Positions 8,597 to 18,457 of a DNA stretch of 64,000 nt are shown here, in pieces. Each line of letters begins with the position of its first letter. The first letter of the stretch is position 1. The DNA comes from Accumulibacter sp. (lineage in GTDB: Bacteria > Pseudomonadota > Gammaproteobacteria > Burkholderiales > Rhodocyclaceae): contig JAFLDO010000012.1 of assembly GCA_017302455.1 (NCBI GenBank), positions 1 to 64,000 of the forward strand, read 5' to 3'. A program made the translations under genes and the position numbers. The notes beneath the pieces were generated by a model. That model ran no database searches. It worked only from the letters and a program-made list of their open reading frames with translations, and was not told the DNA's origin.

Positions 8597-9802
8597 TCAG
8601 TTGCCGAGAACCAGTTCCAGCAGTTCGTCGGCGCGTGCCATGGCATCGCGTTCACCCATCGCCATCAGCGACTGGATGAAACCCTGCTCGAAGAGCAGGT
8701 AACTCGCCAGGGCGCCACCTCCGCCCTTGAGCATGCCGAGGGCGGCCAGCGCCTGGCGAATCGCCGTCGGCAACTCGCCGGTGGACTGTTGCGCCAGAGC
8801 ATCGAGCGACTCCGTCGGCGCCATCGCCAGCACGTCGATCGCCTTGTAGTTCATCGCCGAAACCGCCTCCTGCGGCAATCCGTTGATGGTGTCGGCAACC
8901 CGCCGGGCCTGCTCGACGTCGGCCTGCAGCGTATCGTGAAAGACGCTCGCCATGACATGCCCGGCCATGCTGCCGAGACTCGGGCCACGCCCCGGGATGC
9001 CGGCCGGAGCCACGGCGAAGCCAGGACGTTCGGGCTGTCCGACACCGATGACCAGGATTTTTTGCGCGCCCAGGTGCATTGCCGGCGACAGGGGCGTGAT
9101 CTGGCGCATCGAGCCGTCGCCGAAGTGCTCTTGCCGCCCCTCGACCGTCAATGGGGTCGCCGGAAAGAGAAAGGGTATGGCACTCGAGGCCATCAGGTGC
9201 GCGATCGTCAAGGGTTGGAACTCGGCGCGACGCCCAGGACGTGTCCACGGCTGAAAGCCCTCGCGACTGGCGGTTTGGCAGAAAGTCCAGTGCACGCCGC
9301 TCGTATAGCTCGAGCCGGTCACCGCCAGCGCGTCGATGCTCCGCGAACGCAGGGCCTTTTCGATGTTGTCGAGCGAGATGCCCCGGCCGAGCATTTCGGC
9401 GAGGGGCGTGTTGTCGAGCAAGGCGCCCCTCGCCTGCACATGCCGCGACAGCCCGAGAGCCAGCGAGACGCGGCTGAAGGCGAGCCAGCGAGGAGCGGTG
9501 AGGCGGTAAACGTCGCTCGATCGCAGTCGCCCCCAGAACTCGGCCAGTTGCTCGAAGGCCTGCAAGCCCTCCAGTGCGTGCGCGGCCAGGAAGGCAGCGT
9601 TGATCGCGCCGGCCGAGGTGCCGATCAGGATCTGGAACGGAAATCGGCGAGCCCTGCCCGGTTGTGCCTGCAGCATGTTCCCCAGCGCGCGCAGCACGCC
9701 AACCTGATAGGCCGTGCGTGCGCCGCCGCCCATCAGCACGAGGGCAAGGTTGGGCTGCTCGTAGTGCCGCATGCCGGCATGAATGATGGTGGCCAGGCTC
9801 AT
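8597..9802 (-). CDS. Patatin-like phospholipase
   Basis: This 401-residue predicted serine hydrolase acts on acyl lipids. The oxyanion motif GGGARTAY lies near residue 25, the nucleophile is Ser63 in GTSAG, and the dyad aspartate is in FGDGS (about residue 230). These are the expected elements of bacterial patatins of the RssA/YlbK type. No signal peptide or membrane helix is visible, so it is probably cytosolic or peripheral. The start at 9802 gives MSLATIIHAG; ATG at 9772 (MRHYEQPNL) is a shorter alternative. The gene converges with the AttH-like gene across about 50 bases and lies 72 bases downstream of the Lrp-family gene on the same strand. Confidence 0.87.
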   Translation of the reverse strand: MSLATIIHAGMRHYEQPNLALVLMGGGARTAYQVGVLRALGNMLQAQPGRARRFPFQILIGTSAGAINAAFLAAHALEGLQAFEQLAEFWGRLRSSDVYRLTAPRWLAFSRVSLALGLSRHVQARGALLDNTPLAEMLGRGISLDNIEKALRSRSIDALAVTGSSYTSGVHWTFCQTASREGFQPWTRPGRRAEFQPLTIAHLMASSAIPFLFPATPLTVEGRQEHFGDGSMRQITPLSPAMHLGAQKILVIGVGQPERPGFAVAPAGIPGRGPSLGSMAGHVMASVFHDTLQADVEQARRVADTINGLPQEAVSAMNYKAIDVLAMAPTESLDALAQQSTGELPTAIRQALAALGMLKGGGGALASYLLFEQGFIQSLMAMGERDAMARADELLELVLGN

Positions 9803-9874
9803 CAGCCGGTTCCGCGAGAGAGCCCGAGGCAGGCGGTCATGGCAGTCAGATCCTCCGTCAGCGATCCGGCCGCC

Positions 9875-10351
9875 TCAGGCCGGCTGCGTCGGCAGCGGCA
9901 GCGCGGTCTTGTCGACCACCTGGCGCAGCACGAAACTCGAATGGACCCCGGTCACCCCGGGGATGCGCGTAATCCGGTCAAGCAGGAGTTCCTGATAGGC
10001 GTCCATGTCCCTGACCACGACCTTGAGCTGGTAGTCGGCATCCTGGCCCGTGATCAGCAGGCATTCGAGCAGTTCCGGGATTTCCGCGATGCGGGCGTCG
10101 AAGGTGCTGAAGCGCTCCGGCGTATGCTGATCCATCGAAATGTGGATCAGTGCCATCAGCGACAAGCCGAGCTTCCTGGCGTCGAGCAGCGCGCGATAAC
10201 CGGTGATCAACCCGGACTCCTCGAGCGTACGCACCCGGCGCAGGCACGGCGAAGGCGACAGGCCGATGCGGTCGGCGAGATCCTGATTGCTGATCCGGCC
10301 CTCCCGTTGCAGTACCTGCAGAATCTGCCAGTCGTAGCGGTCGAGTTGCAC
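9875..10351 (-). CDS. Lrp/AsnC family transcriptional regulator
   Basis: At 158 residues this is the standard Lrp/AsnC length. The N-terminal winged helix-turn-helix covers residues 1-60 (ISNQDLADRIGLSPSPC and the following wing). The C-terminal RAM domain (about 65-150) has the family pattern GQDADYQLKVVV and a late GVTGVHSSFVLR strand. Such proteins form octamers and respond to amino acids. The gene is divergent from leuA, with a shared 189-base promoter region containing a perfect inverted repeat (10405-10423). Control of leuA, of itself, or both is therefore plausible but inferred. Confidence 0.93.
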   Translation of the reverse strand: MQLDRYDWQILQVLQREGRISNQDLADRIGLSPSPCLRRVRTLEESGLITGYRALLDARKLGLSLMALIHISMDQHTPERFSTFDARIAEIPELLECLLITGQDADYQLKVVVRDMDAYQELLLDRITRIPGVTGVHSSFVLRQVVDKTALPLPTQPA

Positions 10352-10404
10352 GACTCCCCTCCAGTGCCAACTTGTCGCAATATTTTACGTGTTTCTCTCA
10401 TAGC

Positions 10405-10423
10405 ATGGCAATTTTCTTGCCAT
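10405..10423. promoter_or_regulatory. Perfect inverted repeat between lrp-type gene and leuA
   Basis: ATGGCAA (10405-10411) and TTGCCAT (10417-10423) flank a 5-base AT-rich centre. The position, 53 bases upstream of the regulator start and 118 bases upstream of leuA, fits an operator for the divergently encoded Lrp-family protein. That function is inferred. Confidence 0.45.
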
Positions 10424-10487
10424 TAATCTGCCCAACAAGCCACATAACGCAAGCACCTGCGGGCCGCTTTTCCTTAAGATGACACTC

Positions 10488-10511
10488 GTCGCATCGTCGC
10501 ATCGTCGCATT
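10488..10511. repeat. Short tandem repeat in the leuA leader
   Basis: Three 8-base units of GTCGCATC (the last ending in T) run from 10488 to 10511, about 30 bases before the leuA start. Length variation here could affect leader structure. No function is known. Confidence 0.55.
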
Positions 10512-10540
10512 CGTCAAACGCCCTGCCAGGAGCCGCCATC

Positions 10541-12238
10541 ATGTTGCAGAACCCCGCCAGCAAATACCGTTCCTTCCCGCCCGTCGACCTCGTCGATCGT
10601 CAATGGCCGAACCGCCGCATCAGCCAGCCGCCAATCTGGATGAGTACCGATCTGCGCGATGGCAATCAGTCCCTCTTCGAACCGATGAACCTCGAGCGCA
10701 AGATGCGCATGTTTCGCATGCTCTGCGACATCGGCTTCAAGGAGATCGAGGTCGCTTTTCCGTCGGCCTCGCAGACCGACTTCGATTTCGTGCGCCGCCT
10801 CATCGACGGCAAGCATATTCCCGCCGATGTCAGCATCGAGGTGCTCACCCAGGCGCGCGAGCACCTGATCCGGCGGACGATGGAATCGTTGAGAGGCGCC
10901 CGCCGGGCGATCGTGCATGTCTATAACGCCACCTCGAAACCCTTCCGGGACTTCGTCTTCGGCATGACCCGCTCGGAAGTCGTCGACATGGCCGTCGGCG
11001 CCGTCAAACTGATCAGACAACTGGCCGCCGAACAGCCGGAGACGGAATGGGTGCTGGAATACAGCCCGGAAACCTTTACCGCGACCGAACTCGACTTCGC
11101 GCTCGACGTCTGCAACGCCGTCACTGCCGCCTGGGACGCGACGCCGGGCAACAAGGTGATTCTCAACCTGCCGACCACCGTCGAACTGGCGACGCCCAAC
11201 GTTTACGCCGACCAGATCGAGTGGATGCACCGCCACCTCGAGCGGCGCGACAGCGTCATCCTCAGCCTGCACCCACACAACGACCGGGGTACCGCCGTCG
11301 CCGCGGCCGAGCTCGCCTTGATGGCCGGCGGCGACCGGGTCGAAGGCTGCCTGTTCGGCAACGGCGAGCGCACCGGCAATGTCGATATCGTGACCTTGGC
11401 GCTCAATCTGTACACGCAGGGCGTCGCGCCCGGCCTCGATTTCTCGGACATCAACGCCGTCGCCCGAACGTTCGAACACTGCACGCAGTTGCCGATTCAC
11501 CCACGCCACCCCTATGTCGGTGACCTCGTGTTCACGGCCTTCTCCGGCTCCCACCAGGATGCCATCAAGAAGGGCTTCGCCGCCAAGCAGGCCGATGTCG
11601 TCTGGGACGTCCCCTACCTGCCGATCGACCCAGCCGACGTCGGCCGCAACTACGACTCGGTGATCCGCGTCAATAGCCAGTCCGGCAAGGGCGGCATCGC
11701 CTACCTGCTGGAAAGCGAATACGGCGTGGTCATGCCGCGCCGGCTGCAGGTCGAGTTCTCGGGGGTCGTCCAGCGGCATACCGAGACGCACGGTGGCGAG
11801 GTCAGCGCGGCCGACATCTGGCAGCTCTTCGCCACGACCTATCTCGACACCCGCGCGCCGCTCCACTATCGCGAGCACCGCTTGTTCGAACACGGGCAGG
11901 CGCAAGGCATCCGGATCACGGTGGACATCGACGGCGTGCCACACGTGCTCAGTGGCGAGGGCAACGGCCCGATCGACGCCGCGGTTCACGCGCTCCACAC
12001 TGTCGGCATCGACGTCCAGGTGCGCAGCTACGAGGAGCGGTCGATGAGTGCGAGCCGCGAGGCAGGCAACGCCCTTGCCTGCGCCTTCATCGAACTCACT
12101 CCCAGCGAGGGCGGCGGCGAGTGCTACGGTGCCGGGGTAGACGCCAACATCGTCACCGCGTCGATCAAGGCTCTGCTCAGCGGCGTCAATCGCATGCAGT
12201 CAGCGCTTCGCGACGACCACCGCCAGGAAGCCGCGTAG
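10541..12238 (+). CDS. leuA: 2-isopropylmalate synthase
   Basis: This enzyme condenses acetyl-CoA with 2-oxoisovalerate, the first committed step of leucine synthesis. The 565 residues fit the longer LeuA class that starts with an NPxxKYRxF-type segment. The TIM barrel carries the metal-binding [11 protein letters not shown] motif (about residue 35), the HPHNDRG motif (His pair for Mn/Mg) and GNGERTGN. The C-terminal 150 residues form the LeuA dimer domain, where leucine feedback would act. The start is ATG 10541 with AGGAG at 10529-10533. It stands alone on the + strand, divergent from an Lrp/AsnC regulator. No leuBCD genes lie in the window. Confidence 0.95.
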   Translation: MLQNPASKYRSFPPVDLVDRQWPNRRISQPPIWMSTDLRDGNQSLFEPMNLERKMRMFRMLCDIGFKEIEVAFPSASQTDFDFVRRLIDGKHIPADVSIEVLTQAREHLIRRTMESLRGARRAIVHVYNATSKPFRDFVFGMTRSEVVDMAVGAVKLIRQLAAEQPETEWVLEYSPETFTATELDFALDVCNAVTAAWDATPGNKVILNLPTTVELATPNVYADQIEWMHRHLERRDSVILSLHPHNDRGTAVAAAELALMAGGDRVEGCLFGNGERTGNVDIVTLALNLYTQGVAPGLDFSDINAVARTFEHCTQLPIHPRHPYVGDLVFTAFSGSHQDAIKKGFAAKQADVVWDVPYLPIDPADVGRNYDSVIRVNSQSGKGGIAYLLESEYGVVMPRRLQVEFSGVVQRHTETHGGEVSAADIWQLFATTYLDTRAPLHYREHRLFEHGQAQGIRITVDIDGVPHVLSGEGNGPIDAAVHALHTVGIDVQVRSYEERSMSASREAGNALACAFIELTPSEGGGECYGAGVDANIVTASIKALLSGVNRMQSALRDDHRQEAA

Positions 12239-12318
12239 CGGGACGTCTCGCCGTCGGACCCGGCAACGTCACGCCGCGCCACGCCCGCGCCAATCTATCG
12301 TCGGCGTGCCGAAGGGCT

Positions 12319-14826
12319 TCAAGCGTCGGCCGCGAGCCAGCGCCCGAGCAGGTCACGCAGGGCGGCAGCCGGGAACGGTTTGGTCAGATAGTCGTCCATG
12401 CCGGCCTGCAAGCACTGCTCGCGATAGCCGGCCAGCGCGTGCGCGGTGAGGGCGACCACCGGCGTGCGCGCTGCACCGCTGGCGCTCTCGGCCTCGCGAA
12501 TGCGCCGCGTCGCCTCGAACCCGTCCATTCCGGGCATCTGGCAGTCCATCAGGATCAGGGCGAAGCGCTGGCGCGCATGTGCGGTCACTGCCTGTGCGCC
12601 GTCGCCCACCATCACGACCTCGACTCCGTAGTGCTGCAGAACCGCCCGCGTCACCTCCGCGTTCACCGGGTCGTCCTCGGCCACCAGCACGCGCTGGTTG
12701 GCGAAGGACTCGACCGACACACGCCGCTCCGCCACCGGCGGCGCCACCTCGGGCAGCCGCAAGCAGAACCAGAAGCACGAACCCTCGCCGAGCGTGCTGT
12801 GCAAGCCGATGTCGCTCCCCATCAGGCGTACCAGCTGACGCGCGATCGACAAGCCCAAGCCGGTGCCACCAAAGCGCCGCGTCGTGCCCTGGTCGGCCTG
12901 GGCAAACGCGTCGAAAATCCGTGCCTGCTTGTCCGGTGCGATGCCGAGGCCCTGATCGCGGACCGCGAAGCGCAGCGCGCCGTCGCCGTCGCCGTCGTGG
13001 CGCAGCTCGATTTCGATGATGCCGCGCGCCGAGAACTTCACGGCGTTCGACACCAGATTCAGCAGCACCTGCCGCAGCCGAACCAGATCGCCCTCTACCC
13101 AGCGCGGCACCGCCGGCGCCACCGATACCACGAGCCTCGCCCCCTTGGCGCGCGCCGCCTCGCCGAAGAGGTCGCTCATCTCGCGCACCAGTTCCGGCAG
13201 ATCGAATCTCACCGATTCCAGCTCGAGCCGCCCCGCCTCGATCTTCGAGAGGTCCAGTACGTCATCGAGTACTCCGAGCAGCGCCCGCCCCGAGCGCTGG
13301 ATCGTCTCTGCGTAGTGGCGCGCCCGCTCCTCCAGGGCCTCGGTCAGCAGGAGTTCCGCCACCCCGATCACGCCGTTCATCGGCGTCCTGATTTCGTGGC
13401 TCATGTTTGCCAGGAAGGCCGATTTGGCCTTGCTCGCCGCCTCGGCGGCCTCCTTGGCGGCGATCAGTTCCCTCTCGATCTGCTTGCGCTCGCTGACATC
13501 CTGGACAACCCCGGTCAGCGTGCTGATCCTGCCCGCGAGATCGGTGCACAAGACCTGCGCGCGCACCTCCACCGTCCGCTCGTCGCCATCGGGGCGCACG
13601 ACGCGGTGCTCCAACCTCTGCGCAGCACCCGTCGCCAAAACCTGCGCCAGCGCCTCGGCCAGCTTCGGACGGTCCTCGACAGGTGTAGCGGCGACATAGT
13701 CGGTGCGAAAGAAGGGCGTGAAGCTGCGCGGCTCGTGGCCGCAGATGCGGTAGACCTCGTCACTCCAGGTCAGACGATCGGTCTCCAGATCAAATTCCCA
13801 GTTGCCGACGTGCGCCATCGCCTGCGCCTCGGCCAGCTTCGCCTCGCTTCCCTCGAGAGCGAGCAACGCCCGCTTGCGTTCGCTGTCGTCGATACCGAAG
13901 ATGTAGGCGCCCTGCACCGCGCCATCCTCCGCCCAATCGGGCACCAGGTACACCCGGTCGTAGCGCGTCGTTCCGTCGGCTGTCGGCAAGGCGCGGTCGT
14001 ACTCGACGGCTTCCCCCTGCAGCACTCTTTGCAGATGTGGCGCGACATCGCGATACACCTCTTCCCCGAGGACGTCCACCACCGCCCTGCCGGCGATGTC
14101 CGCCGGCGCTTTGCCGAAGCGTTCGGCAAAGCGCCGGTTGACAAACGAATAGCGCGCGACGCTACCCGTGTAGTCGGCATAGGCGATCGACGCGGGCAGA
14201 CCGTCGACGATTTGCTGCAAGCGCTTTTCGCCTTGCCGAAGGCTTTCCCGGGCAGCGGCTCGAGCGCGCACGACAATCTTGGCCGCCATGGCCACGACGG
14301 CCAGCGACGATATCTGGGCGATCAAGGCCAGAGTCATGGCCTCGGCCTCCGCCACCGGGCTCTGCGGCAGCAAACCCCGGGCGCTGCCCAGATAGAGCCC
14401 GACGAGAACCAGGGCATCCGCCGCGAAGGCGACGAGCAGCACGCGTGCCTTGCCGAAGGTGCCGAGCGTCGCGAGCAGCGCAATCAGCCAGGGCACCGCC
14501 ACCGAAAGCACGCCACCAGTCACGGCGGCCCAGATCGCAACGTAGGCGATTCCGGCGAGGTTGGTGAGGAGGAGTATGCCGGTCGGGTTGGCGACGAAGC
14601 GGATGCAGACCGCGGCGAGCACCGGCGTTGCGACGGCGGCGGCGAAGACCGCCAGTTCGACCGTGCTCGGCCGGCTGCGCACGAGCAGGAACACCACGAG
14701 CACCAGCGACAGCACCGCCGAGATCGTCAGCAGCGATCCTGCGACGGATCTTCCGTTGGCAGCGAGCCTGGCGTTCGCGCGCGCGTGCGGCGGCACGAAC
14801 CAGTCGAGAGCTTGCTTGCCGGTCAC
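12319..14826 (-). CDS. Hybrid sensor histidine kinase/response regulator
   Basis: This 835-residue membrane sensor is built as follows. An N-terminal block of about six hydrophobic helices (residues 25-195) without a large periplasmic loop resembles MASE-type sensing domains. Two PAS domains follow (about 210-330 and 340-455). The HisKA domain has the phosphoacceptor H477 in MSHEIRTPMNG, and the HATPase_c domain (about 580-700) carries DQGLGIAP and GGTGLGL. The C-terminal receiver has its phospho-acceptor D761 in LMDCQMPGMDG. Autophosphorylation followed by intramolecular transfer to D761 is expected, with onward relay to an Hpt protein not present here. Downstream targets are unknown. It converges with leuA and is divergent from the DUF2157 gene. 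Confidence 0.92.
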   Translation of the reverse strand: MTGKQALDWFVPPHARANARLAANGRSVAGSLLTISAVLSLVLVVFLLVRSRPSTVELAVFAAAVATPVLAAVCIRFVANPTGILLLTNLAGIAYVAIWAAVTGGVLSVAVPWLIALLATLGTFGKARVLLVAFAADALVLVGLYLGSARGLLPQSPVAEAEAMTLALIAQISSLAVVAMAAKIVVRARAAARESLRQGEKRLQQIVDGLPASIAYADYTGSVARYSFVNRRFAERFGKAPADIAGRAVVDVLGEEVYRDVAPHLQRVLQGEAVEYDRALPTADGTTRYDRVYLVPDWAEDGAVQGAYIFGIDDSERKRALLALEGSEAKLAEAQAMAHVGNWEFDLETDRLTWSDEVYRICGHEPRSFTPFFRTDYVAATPVEDRPKLAEALAQVLATGAAQRLEHRVVRPDGDERTVEVRAQVLCTDLAGRISTLTGVVQDVSERKQIERELIAAKEAAEAASKAKSAFLANMSHEIRTPMNGVIGVAELLLTEALEERARHYAETIQRSGRALLGVLDDVLDLSKIEAGRLELESVRFDLPELVREMSDLFGEAARAKGARLVVSVAPAVPRWVEGDLVRLRQVLLNLVSNAVKFSARGIIEIELRHDGDGDGALRFAVRDQGLGIAPDKQARIFDAFAQADQGTTRRFGGTGLGLSIARQLVRLMGSDIGLHSTLGEGSCFWFCLRLPEVAPPVAERRVSVESFANQRVLVAEDDPVNAEVTRAVLQHYGVEVVMVGDGAQAVTAHARQRFALILMDCQMPGMDGFEATRRIREAESASGAARTPVVALTAHALAGYREQCLQAGMDDYLTKPFPAAALRDLLGRWLAADA

Positions 14827-15097
14827 CGCGCAGGGCCCGGTAGCCAGTTCCCGTGTGTTCGCCGCCTGGCGCAGGGCCCTCGTTCACCACGGACCACCGC
14901 CAAAGGCAGAGGCCAGGTTCGCGCGCATCTCTCGGCAATCCCGGGCGGCGCGCCGATGCGAGCGATTGGCAGGAGGCTCTTTGGCATGCCGGGAGTATAG
15001 GAGGGCGCATCGATCGCGGTCAACGCAGCCTGGCCACGCGAGTAGCGGCCGCGGGAATCGCCCGAGCCCGGCAAAGGGGGCATAATTGCTGCCCATC

Positions 15098-16192
15098 ATG
15101 ACCGAGAGCGCACGCGACCTGCCCGCACGCCGAGAGGCCCAGCAGAGGGCCGACGACATCCGTGTATTCCGCGCCGAACTGGCGCGCCTGCAGGCGGAAG
15201 GCGTTGTCGACCTCGGCGCGGACGCGCAGCAAGCGATCCTTGCCCACCATGCGGGACTGCTCGCCGACTATGCGGCAGCCTATGACATCGACCTTGACGG
15301 TCGCGGTCGGCAGCTTTCGCTTGGTATGCGCGTAGCCTCTTTTCTCGGCGCCCTGGCGCTGGCAGCGAGCATCTTTCTCCTCTTCTACCAGTTCTGGGGA
15401 CGGTTTACCGAGACCACGCAGGTCGTCATCCTGATCCTCAGCGCGCTCGCCAGCCTCGGCCTGACGGTCGCGCTGCAGGGACGCGACGGCAGCGGCTATT
15501 TCAGCAGGCTTGCGGCGCTGCTCGCGTTCACCTGCTTCGTCCTCAACATCAGCATGATCGGCCAGATCTTCAACATCACGCCCACGGACACGGCCTTGCT
15601 ACCCTGGGCGGCGATGGCTTTCCTGCTCGCCTACGCTTGCGACCTGCGCCTGCTGCTGGCAACCGGCATCGTCTGCGTGATCGGCTTCGTGGCGGCGCGC
15701 GTCGGTACCTGGAGCGGCATCTACTGGCTGAACGCCGGCGAGCGACCGGAAAACTTTTTTGCCGCCGCGGCAATCCTGCTCGCCATGCCGCGGCTGGCGC
15801 TGCACCGGAACTACGCTGGCTTCGAAGCCACCTACCGGGTCTTCGGCCTGCTTACCGCCTTCATCCCGATGCTGATCCTCGGTCACTGGGGCTACGGCAG
15901 CTACCTCGATCTGCCCGCCAGGCTGATCGAGGGTGGCTATCAGCTGTTTGGCTTTGCCGGCAGCGCACTGACAATCTGGATTGGCACGCGCCGCGACTGG
16001 CCGGAAACGGTCAACACAGGCATCGCCTTTTTCGTCCTCTTCCTCTACGCGAAATTCTACGACTGGTGTTGGGACCTCATGCCCAAGTACCTCTTCTTCC
16101 TGGTCCTCGGCCTCAGCGCGGTGCTGATCCTGTTGGTCCTCAAGCGGCTGCGCGACGTCAGCAGCCGCGCCAAGCCTGGCGAGTCGCGATGA
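15098..16192 (+). CDS. DUF2157 membrane protein
   Basis: This protein of about 364 residues has a soluble helical N-terminus (residues 1-75) matching DUF2157. A polytopic membrane region of roughly ten helices follows, then a short basic tail. The start could be ATG 15098 (MTESARD) or TTG 15086. AAAGGGGG at 15073-15080 is well spaced for TTG 15086 and far from ATG 15098, so the true start is uncertain by four residues. The stop overlaps the next gene (ATGA at 16189-16192). DUF2157 proteins often pair with a small GDYxxLxY or DUF4824 protein in an envelope-associated operon. Molecular function is not known. Confidence 0.85.
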   Translation: MTESARDLPARREAQQRADDIRVFRAELARLQAEGVVDLGADAQQAILAHHAGLLADYAAAYDIDLDGRGRQLSLGMRVASFLGALALAASIFLLFYQFWGRFTETTQVVILILSALASLGLTVALQGRDGSGYFSRLAALLAFTCFVLNISMIGQIFNITPTDTALLPWAAMAFLLAYACDLRLLLATGIVCVIGFVAARVGTWSGIYWLNAGERPENFFAAAAILLAMPRLALHRNYAGFEATYRVFGLLTAFIPMLILGHWGYGSYLDLPARLIEGGYQLFGFAGSALTIWIGTRRDWPETVNTGIAFFVLFLYAKFYDWCWDLMPKYLFFLVLGLSAVLILLVLKRLRDVSSRAKPGESR

Positions 16193-17088
16193 CTGCCCGG
16201 ACACGCAGGCGTTCGCTCGCCGCCGGTGCGGCGCTGATCCTGCTGACCAACGCCATCGCTCTGTCGAGCGTCGCCCGAAACCGGGCCGATGAACCGGAAA
16301 GCCGCGTCATGCTCAGCGAACGCGAGCTGGCACTGCCGGCCGGGGGTTACCGCCACGCGGAGAACAGCGGCCTGGCGCTGGCGCTGAACTGGCGCGTCCT
16401 CGACGCCGACGAGGAACGGCCCGACTACGGCTACTCGCTGCACGCTGGCCGTCCGGCGTGGCTGGACGCGGGCCGGCTCGCCGCCCTGGGGTTCGACACC
16501 GCTGCCGGCGATGCCACTCCCGAAGCGCGCGAGCGTTTCACCCGCCAATTGCCACGCCAGGTGCTGATCGTGCTCGAGCTCGCGGGGCCGGCGTGGCAGC
16601 AGGCGGTCGAGCGCGCACGCGCGAATGCGCTGCGCCGGACGGCCGCGGCGACGGCCAATCCCGACAGCAAGGCGTTTGCGGAGCAGGCGAAGGCCGCCCG
16701 GGACAATCTGGCCATCGAGGAAGGCCATGCCAGCCGCCTTTTCGCCATCGACGCCGGCCTCGACGCCGCGGTGCTGCGCGCCCGCTACCCCGATCGCCAG
16801 CGCACCCTGATTCTGCGCGGCACCGTAAGACCAAGCGTGCGCAGCAGCGACCGGCAGCACCGGCTGGCTGGCTACATCAGCGCTATTGCCATCGACCGCA
16901 TCAACGTCCCCTTCGCCTGGCGTGGGCTGCTCGAGCCGCTGCGCAACACCAGTCGGCCCGCAGCAAGCGAGCGGACGCCGCGCTACCAGGCGCAGGTTGC
17001 CGTCGGTCAGCACCTCGAACCGTGGATCGAGAGCCTGACGACACTGCCGGGCGATCGCCCGGCGCCGTCCGCGCGCCCGGCGCCCTGA
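16189..17088 (+). CDS. DUF4824-like exported protein
   Basis: This 299-residue protein is translationally coupled to the DUF2157 gene through an ATGA overlap, which fixes the start at 16189. It has an N-terminal membrane anchor or uncleaved signal (about residues 8-28: SLAAGAALILLTNAIALSS). A mixed alpha/beta domain follows, with the segment LALNWRVLDADEERPDYG and a coiled, Ala/Arg-rich middle. The tail is Pro/Ala-rich. Partner order and sequence style fit the DUF4824 family that accompanies DUF2157 proteins. A periplasmic, membrane-tethered location is likely. Reaction and role are unknown. Confidence 0.7.
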   Translation: MTARTRRRSLAAGAALILLTNAIALSSVARNRADEPESRVMLSERELALPAGGYRHAENSGLALALNWRVLDADEERPDYGYSLHAGRPAWLDAGRLAALGFDTAAGDATPEARERFTRQLPRQVLIVLELAGPAWQQAVERARANALRRTAAATANPDSKAFAEQAKAARDNLAIEEGHASRLFAIDAGLDAAVLRARYPDRQRTLILRGTVRPSVRSSDRQHRLAGYISAIAIDRINVPFAWRGLLEPLRNTSRPAASERTPRYQAQVAVGQHLEPWIESLTTLPGDRPAPSARPAP

Positions 17089-17191
17089 AGGCGGCACCCC
17101 GATCCGGCGGAGCGGCCCGCCCGGCCTCGCCGCGGACGTGCGGACCGGAGTCAATCTCCCGGCGACCTTGCGCAGCATTCGCCGCCCCGGC

Positions 17192-17220
17192 AAAAAAAAC
17201 GGCAGCCACTGGCTGCCGCA
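17192..17220 (-). terminator. Intrinsic terminator of the PEP-CTERM gene
   Basis: Read on the - strand, the perfect stem CGGCAGCC / GGCTGCCG (17200-17218) is followed by a run of eight T (17199 down to 17192). It lies about 55 bases after the stop codon of the PEP-CTERM gene. Confidence 0.85.
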
Positions 17221-17275
17221 GGCTCCACGCGTGGAGCGTCGTCGACGGGCCTTGGCCCAGCCGATCGATCATGCT

Positions 17276-18289
17276 TCAGTCGTTCGCTCGGCGCCGCTGC
17301 AGCGCCAGACCGGCCAGCGCGACGCCGAAGAGCAGCATGCTGGCCGGCTCAGGAAGCGACGGTGGCGGTTCGGTGAAGCCTCGCAGGACGACGACGCGAT
17401 CCACCACCGCGCCGAAGGTGGAGAACAGGAAATCGCCGGTCAATGGGTCAATCGCGGCGCCTTCCGCGCCATCCAGCCCGGTAACCAGCTCGCGTCGGGT
17501 CGCGACGAGCGGGTTGCCGTCGGCGTCCAGGTCATAAGCCACGACGTTGCCGGCAGAGAACTCCGACACGAGCATGGCATTGGCGACAAACCCCGGGTTG
17601 CCGGCGGTGATATAGACGAAGCCTTCCGGCCCGCCCGGCAGAGTGTCGATGACCCCGGGCGTCGTCAGGTCAAGGTCTACCTGGGTAACGCTGGTAATAT
17701 CGTAGGTACCGCTGCCGTCTGCCGCGTAGGCCGCCGTATAGAACTCACCACCACTCCAGGAAACGAGCTTCATCGTCCCCGCCCCCCCGAAGCCTGCGGG
17801 AACGAAGTTCAAGGCCGCATGCGAGGCGGCGACCCCGAACGGAACCAGATCGATCACCTTGTCCTCGGCTGTGTTGCCGGGCTTCGTCTGCCCCAGCTTG
17901 TTTTCCGGCCACTGTGACGTGAAAAGCACGCCGCCCGGGCCATAGACGACGCCGCCATCGTTGAATGCACCCACGCTACCCAGCGCTGTGGCGGCGCCGG
18001 TAAAGCCGGTGATGTGGTTGTCCGCGCCACGCACCACCCCGATCTGATAGAGGAGACCGGCAGCTGTGTTGGCGCTGCCGCCAATCAGGATGGTATTCGG
18101 GTCTCCCGCCTTGAAGGTGAGTCCGCCATAGGGAAGCGGCAGCGACGGCACCGCGGCCAGATCGATCAGCGTGTAGTCGGCAGCGAAAGGCGCGCTGACG
18201 GACTGCGCCTGCGCAGGCTGGGCCAAGAGGGCGAGCGTCGAAACCACCAGGGCAATGCCGGTGGTACGATGGAGAGTTGTTGATGTCAT
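17276..18289 (-). CDS. PEP-CTERM sorting domain protein
   Basis: This 337-residue secreted protein has an N-terminal signal peptide (about residues 1-28, ending LLAQPAQAQ). Its extracellular body is rich in Gly, Asp and Thr with beta-propeller-like character. The C-terminus carries a PEP-CTERM signal: PEPASMLLFGVALAGLALQRRR (PEP motif, hydrophobic helix, basic tail). Such signals are processed by exosortase in exopolysaccharide-producing Gram-negatives. ATG 18289 is preferred because it directly precedes the signal peptide; the frame stays open further upstream but that part is unlike protein. A consensus sigma-54 promoter lies upstream. No exosortase gene is in the window. Confidence 0.88.
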   Translation of the reverse strand: MTSTTLHRTTGIALVVSTLALLAQPAQAQSVSAPFAADYTLIDLAAVPSLPLPYGGLTFKAGDPNTILIGGSANTAAGLLYQIGVVRGADNHITGFTGAATALGSVGAFNDGGVVYGPGGVLFTSQWPENKLGQTKPGNTAEDKVIDLVPFGVAASHAALNFVPAGFGGAGTMKLVSWSGGEFYTAAYAADGSGTYDITSVTQVDLDLTTPGVIDTLPGGPEGFVYITAGNPGFVANAMLVSEFSAGNVVAYDLDADGNPLVATRRELVTGLDGAEGAAIDPLTGDFLFSTFGAVVDRVVVLRGFTEPPPSLPEPASMLLFGVALAGLALQRRRAND

Positions 18290-18457
18290 TGGATCGTCCC
18301 TCGCAGGGTTGGTCAAGTCGGGTGTGGTAGAGGTGACGGGCAGGCTATCGCCGACCCAGGTCGTGTCAGGCAGCCGACGCACTTCTCGATTCCTCGCTGC
18401 CGGACGCTGTCGCCAAACTCTGGACCGTGGACGCCCTGCTCCGCACGAGGCAATCCG

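Noticed and set aside
8789-10426. 545-codon open frame on the + strand
   Set aside because: It runs antisense through both the patatin and the Lrp regulator genes, which have recognisable motifs on the - strand.
12121-15000. 959-codon open frame on the + strand
   Set aside because: It is antisense to the hybrid histidine kinase, whose PAS, HisKA, HATPase and receiver motifs are all intact on the - strand.
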